A stretch of DNA of 64,000 nucleotides from Thiomicrorhabdus sp. (GCF_963677875.1 NZ_OY782570.1:62001-126000); one strand, 5' to 3'. Positions 17,808 through 26,659 are shown, counted from the stretch's first letter. Numbers and translations are program-made. Notes: generated by a model not told the origin, from the letters alone.

Positions 17808-18368
17808 ATGTCGATCGTAAATCAGGAACCGTCAAAGCAAAGACTGCATGCAGGGGAGATCGAAGCGCAACGTCGTTTCGGCGCACAAGACGATTGGAAC
17901 GAATATAATCTGAGCATGATTCGATCAGATCTGCCAAAGCCTTGGCAGGCATTTATCGAGTCGCAGGCGTTTTTCTTTATTTCAACCGCCAACGATAAAG
18001 GGGAGTGTGATTGCAGCTTTCGGGGGCGAGAGATGAATGCTTCCGGCGAGGCGTATCCTTTACTTAAAGTCATCGATGCAGAAACGCTGGTTTTTCCCGA
18101 ATACCGTGGCAATATGCTGTTTAATTCTCTGGGAAATCTTCTGGTTAATCCGCACATCGGACTGTTATTTATCGATTTTGAAAATCGGTCACGGGCAAGA
18201 GTCAACGGTACGGCGAGGATAATCGATGATAAATTTGCCTATGAATCCATTTGGCCGCTGGCCTTGAGATATGTCGAGGTAAAAGTGTAGCAGGCGTATC
18301 CGAATTGTCGGGCGCGGATTCCTAAAATGTCATTCGAACCTTTGAGCGATGTCGTGTTTTACGAATGA
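17808..18368 (+). pseudogene. Pyridoxamine 5'-phosphate oxidase-like flavoprotein with in-frame amber codon
   Basis: A split-barrel FMN-binding family protein (FFISTANDKGECDCSFRG, LVFPEYRGNMLFNSLGNL and LLFIDFENRSRARVNG are typical). The frame is closed by TAG at 18288, but the same frame continues as QAYPNCRARIPKM for 25 more codons to TGA at 18366. This matches the usual Tyr-Pro-Asn-Cys-x-x-x-Ile-Pro C-terminus of the family, so the stop is a point nonsense mutation (or a read error) near residue 161 of 186. The truncated form may keep the fold but loses the conserved end. ATG 17808 is preferred (AGAGG 6 bases upstream); GTG 17781 and ATG 17790 are in frame. Two operator-like palindromes lie just upstream. 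Confidence 0.75.
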
Positions 18369-18421
18369 TGAAGACAAATAATTTTGAAGACGATGCAATG
18401 CAATAGTAACAGGGAGTTTCC

Positions 18422-18862
18422 GTGTTTGTGATAAAACCGATTGACGCTGCGCGAACCTATGCGTTCAGGCAAGCCATTTTGCGGCCGAATCAGCCCATTG
18501 AAGCTTGCTGCTATCCTGGCGATTTGGAGCCCGATACGGTACATCTCGGAGCGTTTTCCGGAACGGAGCTGGTTGGCATTCTTTCGGTTTATCGCGTTGG
18601 TCAGCCGGCTTTCGAGCTTTCCGAGTGCTGGCAATTCAGGGCGATGGCGACCGCAGAATCGGTAAGAGGACAGGGGTGCGGGCGCAAACTTCTGGAACAG
18701 GCGCAGATGCATGTACGCGGACAGGGTGGAGAATGCCTGTGGGCGAATGCGCGTTCGCATGCGATTGGGTTTTATGAAAAACTGGATTTTGCAGTCTATG
18801 GTGAAGAATTTGTCATCGAAGGCGTTGGGCCGCATTATGTGATTGGCAAACAGCTTGCGTAA
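18422..18862 (+). CDS. GNAT-family N-acetyltransferase
   Basis: A 146-residue single GNAT domain. The acetyl-CoA pyrophosphate loop is VRGQGCGRKLL (near residues 81-91) and the family C-terminal motif is AIGFYEKLDFAVYGEEF. It begins with GTG at 18422, supported by CAGGGAG 6 bases upstream. Acceptor is unknown. It lies 54 bp after the end of the interrupted oxidase gene on the same strand and could share its promoter. Confidence 0.85.
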   Translation: MFVIKPIDAARTYAFRQAILRPNQPIEACCYPGDLEPDTVHLGAFSGTELVGILSVYRVGQPAFELSECWQFRAMATAESVRGQGCGRKLLEQAQMHVRGQGGECLWANARSHAIGFYEKLDFAVYGEEFVIEGVGPHYVIGKQLA

Positions 18863-18953
18863 TGGACAGGAGCTGAAGTCATGGAGAAAAGTAATGAGTA
18901 AAGTAACACGCAGAGCAACGATCGTAAACCTTTTCGAAAGAGTGGCGGCTTAA

Positions 18954-19793
18954 ATGGCCTGTACATCTGCGATGCAGAGGTTGTTGCATTCGGCGAAAGA
19001 GGCCTCGGTCGGGCAAAGAGCTGTGCCGTTTTCGGTTTACGCTTCGCGCAAAGAGCAGAGAGTGGTGAATGTGCCGATTATCAAGCCGTTGCTGGTCTGC
19101 GTGCTGGAAGGCTGTAAAAAGCTTGGCGATGACATAGAGGTTTGCTGTGATACGGGGGAGTTCATTTTTTTATCCAACAGTCCGCAAGTGGCGATCCGAA
19201 ACATTCCTGCCGCCGCTTCTTACGGCGCCTTGGTTATTGAATTTGAATTCGACGATTTTGCCTGTTTTTCTGTCGCTTTGCCAAGTGAACGGAGCGCGCG
19301 CTTTTTGCAAGGAAATATCGATGCTGTTCTGCAACAGGCTTTACAGCAGTTTGTGGATTGGAGTGCGTTTGCACCGGTTGAATTATGGGCCAGCCGCCGT
19401 CGGGAAATTTTGCAGCTTCTGGCTTATCAGGGGTACACCGGGGTGTATTCGATAATGGAGTCTCCGAGCCTCAGCCATAAACTGCATCAGCTGATGAGTG
19501 CGGATGTCGCCGTTGAGATGAGCGCCGAGTCTGTCGCTTCGAATCTGGCGATGAGTGAATCGACCTTGAGAAGAAAATTGAAGTCGGAAGGTGTCAGCTT
19601 TCAAACAATTAAAGACCGGGCTCGGCTGGGGCAGGGATTACACTGGCTGCAGACCACTGACCAGCCCATCGGCCTGATTGCCGAAAAGTGCGGTTATCAG
19701 TCGCCATCACGTTTTACCGATAAATTCAAGCGGCTCTTCGGGATTACGCCGAGCGAATTGCGCAAAACGCAAATGCCCGAATTGGGCGAATAA
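18954..19793 (+). CDS. AraC-family transcriptional regulator
   Basis: A 279-residue regulator with an N-terminal ligand domain (about 1-170, cupin-like strands in VYASRKEQRVVNVPIIKP) and a C-terminal double helix-turn-helix (about 180-275: VASNLAMSESTLRRKLKSEG and IGLIAEKCGYQSPSRFTDKF, then FGITPSELRK). The gene immediately downstream on the same strand, 82 bp away, encodes a secreted PEBP-like protein and is a possible target. Ligand unknown. Confidence 0.85.
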   Translation: MACTSAMQRLLHSAKEASVGQRAVPFSVYASRKEQRVVNVPIIKPLLVCVLEGCKKLGDDIEVCCDTGEFIFLSNSPQVAIRNIPAAASYGALVIEFEFDDFACFSVALPSERSARFLQGNIDAVLQQALQQFVDWSAFAPVELWASRRREILQLLAYQGYTGVYSIMESPSLSHKLHQLMSADVAVEMSAESVASNLAMSESTLRRKLKSEGVSFQTIKDRARLGQGLHWLQTTDQPIGLIAEKCGYQSPSRFTDKFKRLFGITPSELRKTQMPELGE

Positions 19794-19875
19794 ATGCGCG
19801 TTTTGGCGCTAATGACTTCGGTCAATCCTGTTTATCATAAGCTTTCCTGTTAATCACCTTTACTTGGGAGTGCTT

Positions 19876-20433
19876 ATGAAACATCTTTATTCCAAATTTG
19901 CTCTGGCTTCGGTCGCATTGTTATTGTCGCAATCCGTCTGGGCCGATTCTTTGACCTTGTCGAGCAGTGATATTGCGCAGGGAAAATACATGAGCAAGGC
20001 TCAGGAGTTCAACGGTTTTGGCTGTCGCGGCGAGAATCTGTCTCCGCAACTTTCCTGGAGTGGTGCGCCGGAAGGAACCCAGGCGTTTGCGATTTTTGCC
20101 TATGATCCCGATGCGCCGACGGGCAGCGGCTGGTGGCATTGGCAAGTGGTCAATATTCCGAAAGAGGCGACCTCTTTGCCGGCCGGAGCGGGGGCGGCGG
20201 ATATCAGCGCTTTGCCGCAAGGCAGTGTGCAGATTGCTAATGATTACGGTGCCAAAGGGTTTGGCGGCGCTTGTCCGCCGGAAGGTCACGGTGATCATCG
20301 TTACCAGTTTACGATCTATGCGCTTTCGAAAAAACTTGAACTGCCGGAGAATGCTTCGGGTGCCTTAACCGGTTATATGGTCAAAGCGCATTCGCTGGGT
20401 TCCAGTACCATCGAGGCATTGTACAAGCGCTAG
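19876..20433 (+). CDS. Secreted YbhB/YbcL-type PEBP-family protein
   Basis: A 185-residue protein with a cleavable signal peptide (cut expected after SVWA near residue 23) and the phosphatidylethanolamine-binding fold. Family motifs: CRGENLSPQLSWSGAPEGT, AYDPDAPTGSGWWHW, YGGACPPEG-like GFGGACPPEGHGDHRY, and a C-terminal ALYKR. Bacterial members are called Raf kinase inhibitor-like by homology, but their function is not settled. ATG 19876 is chosen for the GGGAG site and signal peptide; a start 4 codons earlier is possible. Confidence 0.9.
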   Translation: MKHLYSKFALASVALLLSQSVWADSLTLSSSDIAQGKYMSKAQEFNGFGCRGENLSPQLSWSGAPEGTQAFAIFAYDPDAPTGSGWWHWQVVNIPKEATSLPAGAGAADISALPQGSVQIANDYGAKGFGGACPPEGHGDHRYQFTIYALSKKLELPENASGALTGYMVKAHSLGSSTIEALYKR

Positions 20434-20471
20434 CCGTCAGTCGGGTTTTATTCTCGGCGATTTTGAAAAAT

Positions 20472-20505
20472 AACGCCCGCCGTGGTCGGAACGGCAGGCG
20501 TTTTT
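20472..20505 (+). terminator. Rho-independent terminator after PEBP gene
   Basis: The stem CGCCCGCCGT / ACGGCAGGCG has one C-A mismatch and a 7-base loop, followed by TTTTT. It lies 38 bp after the stop. Confidence 0.8.
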
Positions 20506-20564
20506 CATGGGGAATCTCACAGATTTCTCAGGTTTTTTTGAGCAGGGCTTCCAATGCGATTTGT

Positions 20565-20996
20565 TTATCCGACTACCCCCATCAATAGTTTTCCAATCAA
20601 ATCCAGCCAGGCGATCAGCAAAACCGCAACACCGCATAAAAAAGCGTTTCGGCGCCACACCAGACGGTTTGTTCCAATATGAATGATTGCATGCAGGATT
20701 CGAATCACGACAAAACACCAGGCAAGGCAGAGCTGTAAAGCGTCAGCAGATCCGGTTACGACCAGCGTCAAGATCAGAAGATAAAACAACACCGGCAATT
20801 CGAATAAATTCTGATAATGCTGTTCGGTTTGAGTCAAATAAGATGGCGGCTTGCCGCCTCGGTTGAGCAGAAAATAATTCGGGTTCAGGCCATCCGTTTT
20901 GGTCGCTTTGATTCTTAGCAGTAATAGCCGGATGCCAATTGCAAAGCTGAGAATGACCATCGCACTCAAAGGGAAAAGAATCGGTTCGGTTTGCAT
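20565..20996 (-). CDS. MAPEG-family membrane protein
   Basis: A 143-residue protein with four hydrophobic segments typical of MAPEG proteins, which include glutathione transferase-like membrane enzymes. The conserved region NYFLLNRGGKPPSYL followed by NLFELPVLFYLL, and later RILHAIIHIGTNRLVWRRN, matches the family's Asn-x-x-Glu-x-Pro and Arg-x-x-His motifs. Start ATG at 20996 has GAGGTAA upstream; a start 8 codons earlier lacks support. It is divergent from a TetR gene, with a 26-bp palindrome between them. Confidence 0.88.
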   Translation of the reverse strand: MQTEPILFPLSAMVILSFAIGIRLLLLRIKATKTDGLNPNYFLLNRGGKPPSYLTQTEQHYQNLFELPVLFYLLILTLVVTGSADALQLCLAWCFVVIRILHAIIHIGTNRLVWRRNAFLCGVAVLLIAWLDLIGKLLMGVVG

Positions 20997-21054
20997 CGTC
21001 TTACCTCGTTGTCGGTACAATTTTGCGGGATTTGCTTTTCATGCTAGGGGAAAG

Positions 21055-21080
21055 CAAAATATGTTCAAGAACATATTTTG
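21055..21080. promoter_or_regulatory. 26-bp palindromic operator between MAPEG and TetR genes
   Basis: CAAAATATGTTC and its exact reverse complement flank two A bases. The 12-bp perfect arms lie in the divergent interval, 39 bp before the TetR start, the classic position for an autoregulatory TetR operator. No T-run marks it as a terminator. Confidence 0.72.
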
Positions 21081-21118
21081 TTCCGTTTCAGGGTGTATTT
21101 TTTAAGAAGGAATGGATG

Positions 21119-21703
21119 ATGGCTTGGTCTCCGGAAAAAAAGCAGCTCACGCGTCAGCGGATTGTACAAAGTGCGGCGCATCTGTTCACGGCTAAAGGTT
21201 TCGACGGTGTGTCGATTGACGATATCATGCGTCATGCCCAATTGACTCGGGGTGGTTTCTATGCGCATTTTCCATCCAAGGAGGCTTTGTATTCCGAAGC
21301 TATTACCTCAGCGGCCAGCTTAAGTGTCGCCTCGAAAATGCCGGATGCGGCACTGTCCGATTCGCAACGTTTGCAGCAGCTTTTGAAAGCTTATTTGAGC
21401 GAAGAGCATCTAAACGCAACCCGGCCTTATTGCCCTCTGGCATTTCTAGCAACCGATGTGGCTCATCAGAACGACGAGGTCCGCGGTGCCTATACCAAAG
21501 TGTATAAACGTCTGGCGATTTACATTGCGGATTTGGCGGAGTACTCTCCCAACAGTGAACGGGTGCTGGCATTGACGGCAATGATGATTGGTGGTGTTGC
21601 GCTTGCCAGATCTTTGAATGATGAGAGAACCCGCAGTAAATTATTGGCGGCCTGTGAAAAGGTCGGCATGCAGATGATTCATGCCGATGAGCCTTCCTTA
21701 TGA
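21119..21703 (+). CDS. TetR/AcrR-family transcriptional regulator
   Basis: A 194-residue repressor. The N-terminal HTH occupies about residues 8-55 (RIVQSAAHLFTAKGFDGVS and LTRGGFYAHFPSKEALYSEA); the rest is a helical ligand domain with NATRPYCPLAFLATDVAHQN, which resembles the C-terminal region of the AcrR/NemR-like subgroup. ATG 21119 lies 7 bases after AAGGA; ATG 21116 is equally in frame. The palindrome upstream suggests autoregulation and control of the divergent MAPEG gene. The ligand is unknown. Confidence 0.87.
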   Translation: MAWSPEKKQLTRQRIVQSAAHLFTAKGFDGVSIDDIMRHAQLTRGGFYAHFPSKEALYSEAITSAASLSVASKMPDAALSDSQRLQQLLKAYLSEEHLNATRPYCPLAFLATDVAHQNDEVRGAYTKVYKRLAIYIADLAEYSPNSERVLALTAMMIGGVALARSLNDERTRSKLLAACEKVGMQMIHADEPSL

Positions 21704-21771
21704 TTGGGGTGGAATGTGCAGCCGGCGCGGAAACCCGAGGCACGGGGTGAACTCCGCTGTCCGAAGGGTTT

Positions 21772-22191
21772 TTAATTTGCCTTGGCTGTACTTGCGGTAA
21801 TCATTTCACGGAGGACGTTATTGAGTTTTTCGACTTTGGCACATTCGGAGATGCCGTGTCTTTCGGCCAGATATGCCAGATCGTTGAAGCTCATCCAGAC
21901 GACACCGTTCCCATCTTCCCAGGCCAGCGCTTTTAAAGGCAGATCCAGCCCGATGCTCTGCGAGCATTCCATCAAGGGGGTACCGCCTTGCGGGCTGCCG
22001 AAAATCAGTAATTCGGTTGGGCGAAGCTCGGTGCCGATTTTTTGTGCGCCTGCGGCATGATTCACACGGGCAAAGACATTCATATTGCGCTTGTGGATTT
22101 CTCTTTCGAGTTGATCGATCGACTGGGTAACGCTGTTGGCGCTTTTGATGGTTGTGATACCATTGTTTCCGGCGGTTTTGGGATTCGTCAT
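21772..22191 (-). CDS. DUF302-domain protein
   Basis: A 139-residue soluble protein built of one DUF302 domain. Typical features are NVFARVNHAAGA near residues 38-49, PTELLIFGSPQGGTPLM near 58-74, and GLDLPLKALAWED near 80-92. The family is widespread and of unknown biochemical role, often near redox or metal-stress genes. No signal peptide. It is convergent with the TetR gene. Confidence 0.85.
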   Translation of the reverse strand: MTNPKTAGNNGITTIKSANSVTQSIDQLEREIHKRNMNVFARVNHAAGAQKIGTELRPTELLIFGSPQGGTPLMECSQSIGLDLPLKALAWEDGNGVVWMSFNDLAYLAERHGISECAKVEKLNNVLREMITASTAKAN

Positions 22192-22451
22192 TCAAGACTC
22201 CTAAAGTTCGTTCGAGGATAGGTTCCGCTGAATTTAGCACTTTTCGAGCCAGAGTTTGAATAACTTTCTGCATCAAAGTTTCGAGATCATCGCCGTTTAT
22301 CCGCTCGGTGGATCAGGGAGGCTTTTGCCGATTTTTGTTCGAAAGTGGCCGGGTTTGTCTGGTGCGGGCGACGGTAGAATAGCGGTGAATGATTGTCTGA
22401 CGGTCGTTTGCCTTTTAATGTTGCGTTTGCAGATAGGATGGGAAGAGAAGA

Positions 22452-22952
22452 ATGCTTCTTAAAATTATCAGCGGCGGTCAAACCGGTGCTGACAGAGCCG
22501 CTTTGGATGCGGCGCTGGCAAAGGATTTCCCGGTTGGCGGCAGCTGTCCCGTCGGTAGAATGGCCGAAGACGGTGTAATTGATCTGTGCTATTCCCTGGT
22601 GGAATTTGGCGAGGGATATCCGCCCAGAACCCGGAAGAATGTTCTGGATGCTGATGGAACCGTGATTTTCTATGAATCTGATTTGAATGGCGGTACCAAA
22701 GCTACGCTGGAGATTTGTATTGAGCGGGAAATTCCATATATTCTGATTGACCGCCGGGAGCTTACGGTGGCTCAAGCCGCCGGACTGCTAGAGCAATTTA
22801 TTTCAGAGGCTGGGATTGAGATTTTGAATGTTGCCGGGCCAAGAGCGAGTAAGTCTCCGCAAATTTATCCGTATGTAAAGCAAGTCCTTGAGCAGGTTAT
22901 TATGCAGTCTATCCAGACGGTCGAAACTCTCCGTGCCAAAGAGTGTGAGTGA
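22452..22952 (+). CDS. Putative molybdenum-carrier-like (SLOG fold) protein
   Basis: A 166-residue Rossmann-like protein starting with IISGGQTGADRAALDAAL, the nucleotide-binding P-loop-like motif shared by molybdenum cofactor carrier proteins and the wider SLOG superfamily. Later parts (FGEGYPPRTRKNV, GGTKATLE, LNVAGPRASKSP) match the same group. Whether it binds molybdenum cofactor or a nucleotide ligand cannot be told from sequence. The ATG has AGAGAAGA upstream. The next gene begins 47 bp later on the same strand. Confidence 0.8.
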   Translation: MLLKIISGGQTGADRAALDAALAKDFPVGGSCPVGRMAEDGVIDLCYSLVEFGEGYPPRTRKNVLDADGTVIFYESDLNGGTKATLEICIEREIPYILIDRRELTVAQAAGLLEQFISEAGIEILNVAGPRASKSPQIYPYVKQVLEQVIMQSIQTVETLRAKECE

Positions 22953-22999
22953 TCGCATAGAGCTGCGGATTACCGTTAGGTACCGAGGTTACATTTAGA

Positions 23000-23335
23000 A
23001 TGGAAAAGATAGAGCAGATGGAAAAGATGGTGATTCACCCAGATTCCCGCGCTAAAGCGCACCATATTTTGTTGAGCAGTGCCGAAGCTTGCCTGCAACT
23101 GATTCCGCAGATTCATTCTTTAGAGGATTTTGAACGCCTGGCTCGTGAACAATCGCAGTGCCCATCAGCCAAGATCGGCGGCGATATCGGTCTGGTCAAA
23201 CCGGAAGTCATTGTCAAAGAGCTGGGCGAGCAGATTTTCAGCGACTTGCCTTTGGATCAGGTTCACGGACCGTTTCAAACGGTACATGGTTTTCATTTGA
23301 TCTGGATAAAACGCCGACATCTGGCGGATGCCTGA
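23000..23335 (+). CDS. Parvulin-type peptidyl-prolyl isomerase (single domain)
   Basis: A 111-residue protein that is essentially one parvulin rotamase domain: KAHHILLSS near residues 19-27, FERLAREQSQCPSAKIGGDIG in the middle and GPFQTVHGFHLIWI at the end. No signal peptide, so it is cytoplasmic, like PpiC. ATG 23024 would give a shorter form closer to the PpiC length of about 93 residues. Confidence 0.85.
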   Translation: MEKIEQMEKMVIHPDSRAKAHHILLSSAEACLQLIPQIHSLEDFERLAREQSQCPSAKIGGDIGLVKPEVIVKELGEQIFSDLPLDQVHGPFQTVHGFHLIWIKRRHLADA

Positions 23336-23521
23336 TCAATTTTTTTTCCGGTAAGACTTTTATGTTTTTCGTCATCCGGGAGTGGCTGTGAGCGTTGTCT
23401 CAGCCAGAGGGTTTCCCTTAAAAGGAGATGTCCGGTCAGGTTCGCAATTTCGATCAGGTTTTGTTGGAACGGTCTGCGGATAATAGGGCTCGCCAATCAA
23501 CAAACCTATGCGGTTGCAGAA

Positions 23522-24391
23522 ATGAAGAACAGACGTTATCAACAGAGTATTGATGCTGTATGCGATTATATTTACCGGCATCTGGACGAGCCTTTGACGG
23601 TGGAGGAATTAAGCGGCATTGCGCATTTTTCCAAGTTTCATTTTCACCGTTTGTTTGCTGCGAGTGTCGGCGTGAATGTTTCGCGTTTTATTCAATTATT
23701 GCGCCTGAAAAGGGCGTCTTATCAATTGGTTTTTCAGCCTGAACAGAAAATTATAGACATCGCTTTCTCCGCGGGTTATGACAGCGCAGAAGCGTTTCAT
23801 AGAGCGTTCAAAAAAAGTTTCGGTGTGGCGCCCGGTGCATTTCGGCAAAATCCCGTCTGGTCTGATTGGCATGATCAATATCAATTTAAGATGTATGGGA
23901 GAGAAAGGATGATGCAACTTAACGATCAGGTGGAAGTAATCGATTTTCCGGAAATCAAAATTGCGGTTGTCGAACATAACGGCAGCCCGCAAACACTCAA
24001 TCATTCGATTGCCAGATTCATCGAATGGCGGAAAAGCAGTGGTCTGTCGCCAATTCAGTCCAGCCGAACTTTCGGAGTGCCTTTTAACGATCCGAATGTT
24101 GTCGAGCCGGACGCCTTCTGTTTTGATATCTGCGGGCAGGTACGTCAGTCGATTCCGCCAAATCCTCAGGGTGTGATAAACAAGGTGATTCCTGCAGGGC
24201 GCTGCGCCAGATTGCGTCACCTTGGCAGTCGGGATCATCTCGATGATAAAATTTACTATCTGTATCGTGAATGGCTGGGAGAACATCAAGAAAGCGCACG
24301 GGATTTTCCGGTGTTTTTTGAATATTTGAATTTCTTTCCGGAAGTGGCCGAACATGAACAGATTACCGATATTTTTCTTCCTCTGGAATAA
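23522..24391 (+). CDS. AraC-family regulator with GyrI-like effector domain
   Basis: A 289-residue regulator with the DNA-binding domain at the N-terminus (about 1-110: LTVEELSGIAHFSKFHFHRLF and IIDIAFSAGYDSAEAFHRAF, then FGVAPGAFRQ), followed by a GyrI-like ligand domain (about 130-288, ending in the DIFLPL motif). This Rob/SbmC-like arrangement is common in regulators of multidrug or small-molecule response. Ligand and targets are unknown; the gene stands alone before a terminator. Confidence 0.9.
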   Translation: MKNRRYQQSIDAVCDYIYRHLDEPLTVEELSGIAHFSKFHFHRLFAASVGVNVSRFIQLLRLKRASYQLVFQPEQKIIDIAFSAGYDSAEAFHRAFKKSFGVAPGAFRQNPVWSDWHDQYQFKMYGRERMMQLNDQVEVIDFPEIKIAVVEHNGSPQTLNHSIARFIEWRKSSGLSPIQSSRTFGVPFNDPNVVEPDAFCFDICGQVRQSIPPNPQGVINKVIPAGRCARLRHLGSRDHLDDKIYYLYREWLGEHQESARDFPVFFEYLNFFPEVAEHEQITDIFLPLE

Positions 24392-24435
24392 TCGATTGAC
24401 GACGTCTGTCGAGAAATCGTAAAAACGTGAATAAC

Positions 24436-24462
24436 AGCCGCTTTTCAGCGGCTTTGTTTCTT
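24436..24462 (+). terminator. Rho-independent terminator
   Basis: AGCCGCT and AGCGGCT flank TTTC and are followed by TTGTTTCTT. It ends the AraC-GyrI gene. Confidence 0.75.
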
Positions 24463-24675
24463 GAGAGGATTGGTTGGAAAATCGGGTGGTTGGACGCCTT
24501 TCCATCGTCGTTTTCCTGAGACATTGAGCGGGTGGATTTGAATCTTCTATAAGGATGCAGTAAATTTGACGACTCTGACTTTGTAGAATTTGTACGTCCG
24601 GCAAATTGGGGCGGTGTTGCCGTGTTATCGATCGGCACCGGTTGGCGGAACTCGACAGACATTTGGAAAAGGTAA

Positions 24676-25659
24676 ATGGATTTACTGGGTAAAACGAATC
24701 ATTTAGTCCGGCAGCTTTATCGAACTGCTTATTCGACGCCGGTCGAAGATTTCAAAGACGTCTGTTTCGATCTGGTCGCGGAGCTGTTTCAGATCGACAG
24801 TGGAACCTGGATTACCCGTTGTGAACGAGAGATTCCTTTTTATGAGCAGGACAGTTTCACCTATCGGTTACCTGCGGGTTTTATGGAGCATTATCACCAT
24901 TTGGCGACGGTTTCGACGCAGGTGCATCAGGTTTTTGGCGTCATGTTGGGAAATCTTGGCAAGACGCTGGATATCCTGGATGTGGTGCCGGAAGAAGAGT
25001 GGTTCGGGTCGGATATGTACAAGCTATATTGTGAGGCGTTCAATCTGCACCATTCACTGATGACCGTGACCGTTAATCCGCTTAATCAGGCGATGAATAT
25101 CGTGACCTTTGCACGGCATGATCCGCTTCGCCGTTTTACCGAAGAAGAGAAGCAGGCAAAGGAATTTCTGGTGCCGAACCTGATCGAGGCCATGCGGATC
25201 AATATACTGAACTCTTTTCGTCAGGGGAAAGGCGATAATACCGCCTATCGTGCTGTGCTGGACCGCTATGGTAACTTCATTGAAGCCGAGGAAGGGTTTA
25301 TGAATCTGCTTAACGAGTATCAGCTTATTCGGGAGCAGAAGCTACAGCTTGATCTGCAGGCGGATCAGCTGGACTACCGGATCGGGCCTTTGCGGCTGAG
25401 TTTTCAGAATTATAACGGTTTGCTTTATACCGAAGTGCATATGGCGCCGATTGAAGAACGTCTTGGAGAGCGAAAGTTAGCAATTTGTCGCTGTCTGCTG
25501 GAGGGCAAGAGTAATAAGGAAATCGCCCGAGAGTTGGAGATTGCTCCCAATACCGTTAATAATCATTTAAAAGAGATTTTTAAGGCATTGAATGTCAGCC
25601 GTCGTCATCAGGCGATCGCTTATCTGATGCGCCAGAACTCTCTTCTCAAAACCGTTTAA
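24676..25659 (+). CDS. LuxR-type HTH regulator, first of a tandem pair
   Basis: A 327-residue protein with a long N-terminal region of unknown type (about 1-255, possibly PAS/GAF-like) and a C-terminal LuxR HTH (about 262-320: RKLAICRCLLEGKSNKEIAR, NTVNNHLKEIFKALNVSRRHQ). No receiver domain and no acyl-homoserine-lactone domain was recognised. The next gene, 12 bp downstream, encodes a protein of the same plan, so the two are likely a duplicated pair in one operon. Confidence 0.82.
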   Translation: MDLLGKTNHLVRQLYRTAYSTPVEDFKDVCFDLVAELFQIDSGTWITRCEREIPFYEQDSFTYRLPAGFMEHYHHLATVSTQVHQVFGVMLGNLGKTLDILDVVPEEEWFGSDMYKLYCEAFNLHHSLMTVTVNPLNQAMNIVTFARHDPLRRFTEEEKQAKEFLVPNLIEAMRINILNSFRQGKGDNTAYRAVLDRYGNFIEAEEGFMNLLNEYQLIREQKLQLDLQADQLDYRIGPLRLSFQNYNGLLYTEVHMAPIEERLGERKLAICRCLLEGKSNKEIARELEIAPNTVNNHLKEIFKALNVSRRHQAIAYLMRQNSLLKTV

Positions 25660-25671
25660 AGCCTTAGTTAA

Positions 25672-26586
25672 ATGGGGTTTTTGCAACTGACACACAATTC
25701 CGCAAGCCTGCATTTTGGGCAGGTGGTCGCCGCCATTTATCATCATTCTCAAGGATCTACGCCGGATGACTTCCAACAGCACTGTTATCGGGAATTGAGC
25801 CGAATCGTTGCCTTAGGGGAGGGATATTGGCTGGTTCAAAGTCACGATGGTTCGCAGAATGGAAAGGCGCTGCAAACGGCGCTGAGGCATTTTTCTGCAC
25901 CGTTCGATCCCCGAGATGATTGCGGGCAGGATTTTGATGAGGCATGGCTCTTGTCTGAAACGTTGGAACCTTTATCCGAACAAGCTTGCGGTTTGCGGCA
26001 TGCTTACGGTTGTCGTTTAAGTCTGCCGCAATCCGGTGTCTCGCACAGTTTTATTCTCACTCCCGAAACGCTTGACCGGCCGTTCAGTGACAAGGATATT
26101 GAGCGGTTAACCCTGTTGTTGCCGCATGTGGTCGAGGCCTTCAGATTGAATGTTCTCTCCCGCTTCAAGCGGGGTTGGGAAAGTCGGCACGACAGTCGAG
26201 CAGTGTGTACTTCTGATGGGTTCGTTTTGGAAAGCGAAGGTGGTTTTTCAAGATTGCTCGAACGGGAATTCCCGGGGTGGGAAGGTAAGCGGTTGCCGTT
26301 TTCTCTTGCTGATGCAGCAGGCTTTTATCTGCTGGGCAGAGTGATGTTCAGGATTGATAAGACATTAGATATTTATCATCTGCAAGCTGTTTATCTGGCG
26401 CCCGGTTTTGATGGATTGACCTCCAAGGAAAAAGAGGTATGTTTTTATCTGCGTCAGGCTCTGGCAAACCAGGGAATTGCCGATGCAATGCAGATTTCCC
26501 GTAAAACCGTGGAAAATCATCTGGCCAATATTTACGACAAGTTGGGGCAAATTTCACGTGCCGATTTATTTCGTCTTTTACAGTAA
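25672..26586 (+). CDS. LuxR-type HTH regulator, second of a tandem pair
   Basis: A 304-residue protein with the same layout as its upstream neighbour: an N-terminal region of about 235 residues and a LuxR HTH (LTSKEKEVCFYLRQALANQG, then KTVENHLANIYDKLGQISR). Shared features include a segment reading LLPHVVEAFRLNVLSRFKRG, close to VPNLIEAMRINILNSFRQG of the first copy, which supports duplication. The two proteins are now far apart in sequence. The ribosome site is weak, so translation may depend on the upstream gene. Confidence 0.8.
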   Translation: MGFLQLTHNSASLHFGQVVAAIYHHSQGSTPDDFQQHCYRELSRIVALGEGYWLVQSHDGSQNGKALQTALRHFSAPFDPRDDCGQDFDEAWLLSETLEPLSEQACGLRHAYGCRLSLPQSGVSHSFILTPETLDRPFSDKDIERLTLLLPHVVEAFRLNVLSRFKRGWESRHDSRAVCTSDGFVLESEGGFSRLLEREFPGWEGKRLPFSLADAAGFYLLGRVMFRIDKTLDIYHLQAVYLAPGFDGLTSKEKEVCFYLRQALANQGIADAMQISRKTVENHLANIYDKLGQISRADLFRLLQ

Positions 26587-26623
26587 AGACTTTTGAATGA
26601 ATTTAGTGTGGTGCGAGACAACG

Positions 26624-26659
26624 AAAAAGAGCCGTAAGCAGAAGCGACCGGCTCTTTTT
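26624..26659. terminator. Bidirectional terminator
   Basis: AAAAGAGCCG and CGGCTCTTTT form a 10-bp stem with a 14-base loop and T-runs on both strands. It separates the LuxR pair from the convergent lipoprotein gene. Confidence 0.85.

Noticed and set aside
20690-20715. GATTCGAATC resembling a tRNA T-arm
   Set aside because: It is inside the MAPEG gene and no cloverleaf can be drawn around it.
23696-24604. 302-codon open frame on the minus strand
   Set aside because: It lies wholly opposite the AraC-GyrI gene, has no ribosome site, and its translation is rich in Arg, Pro and Cys in a way typical of antisense frames of a real gene.
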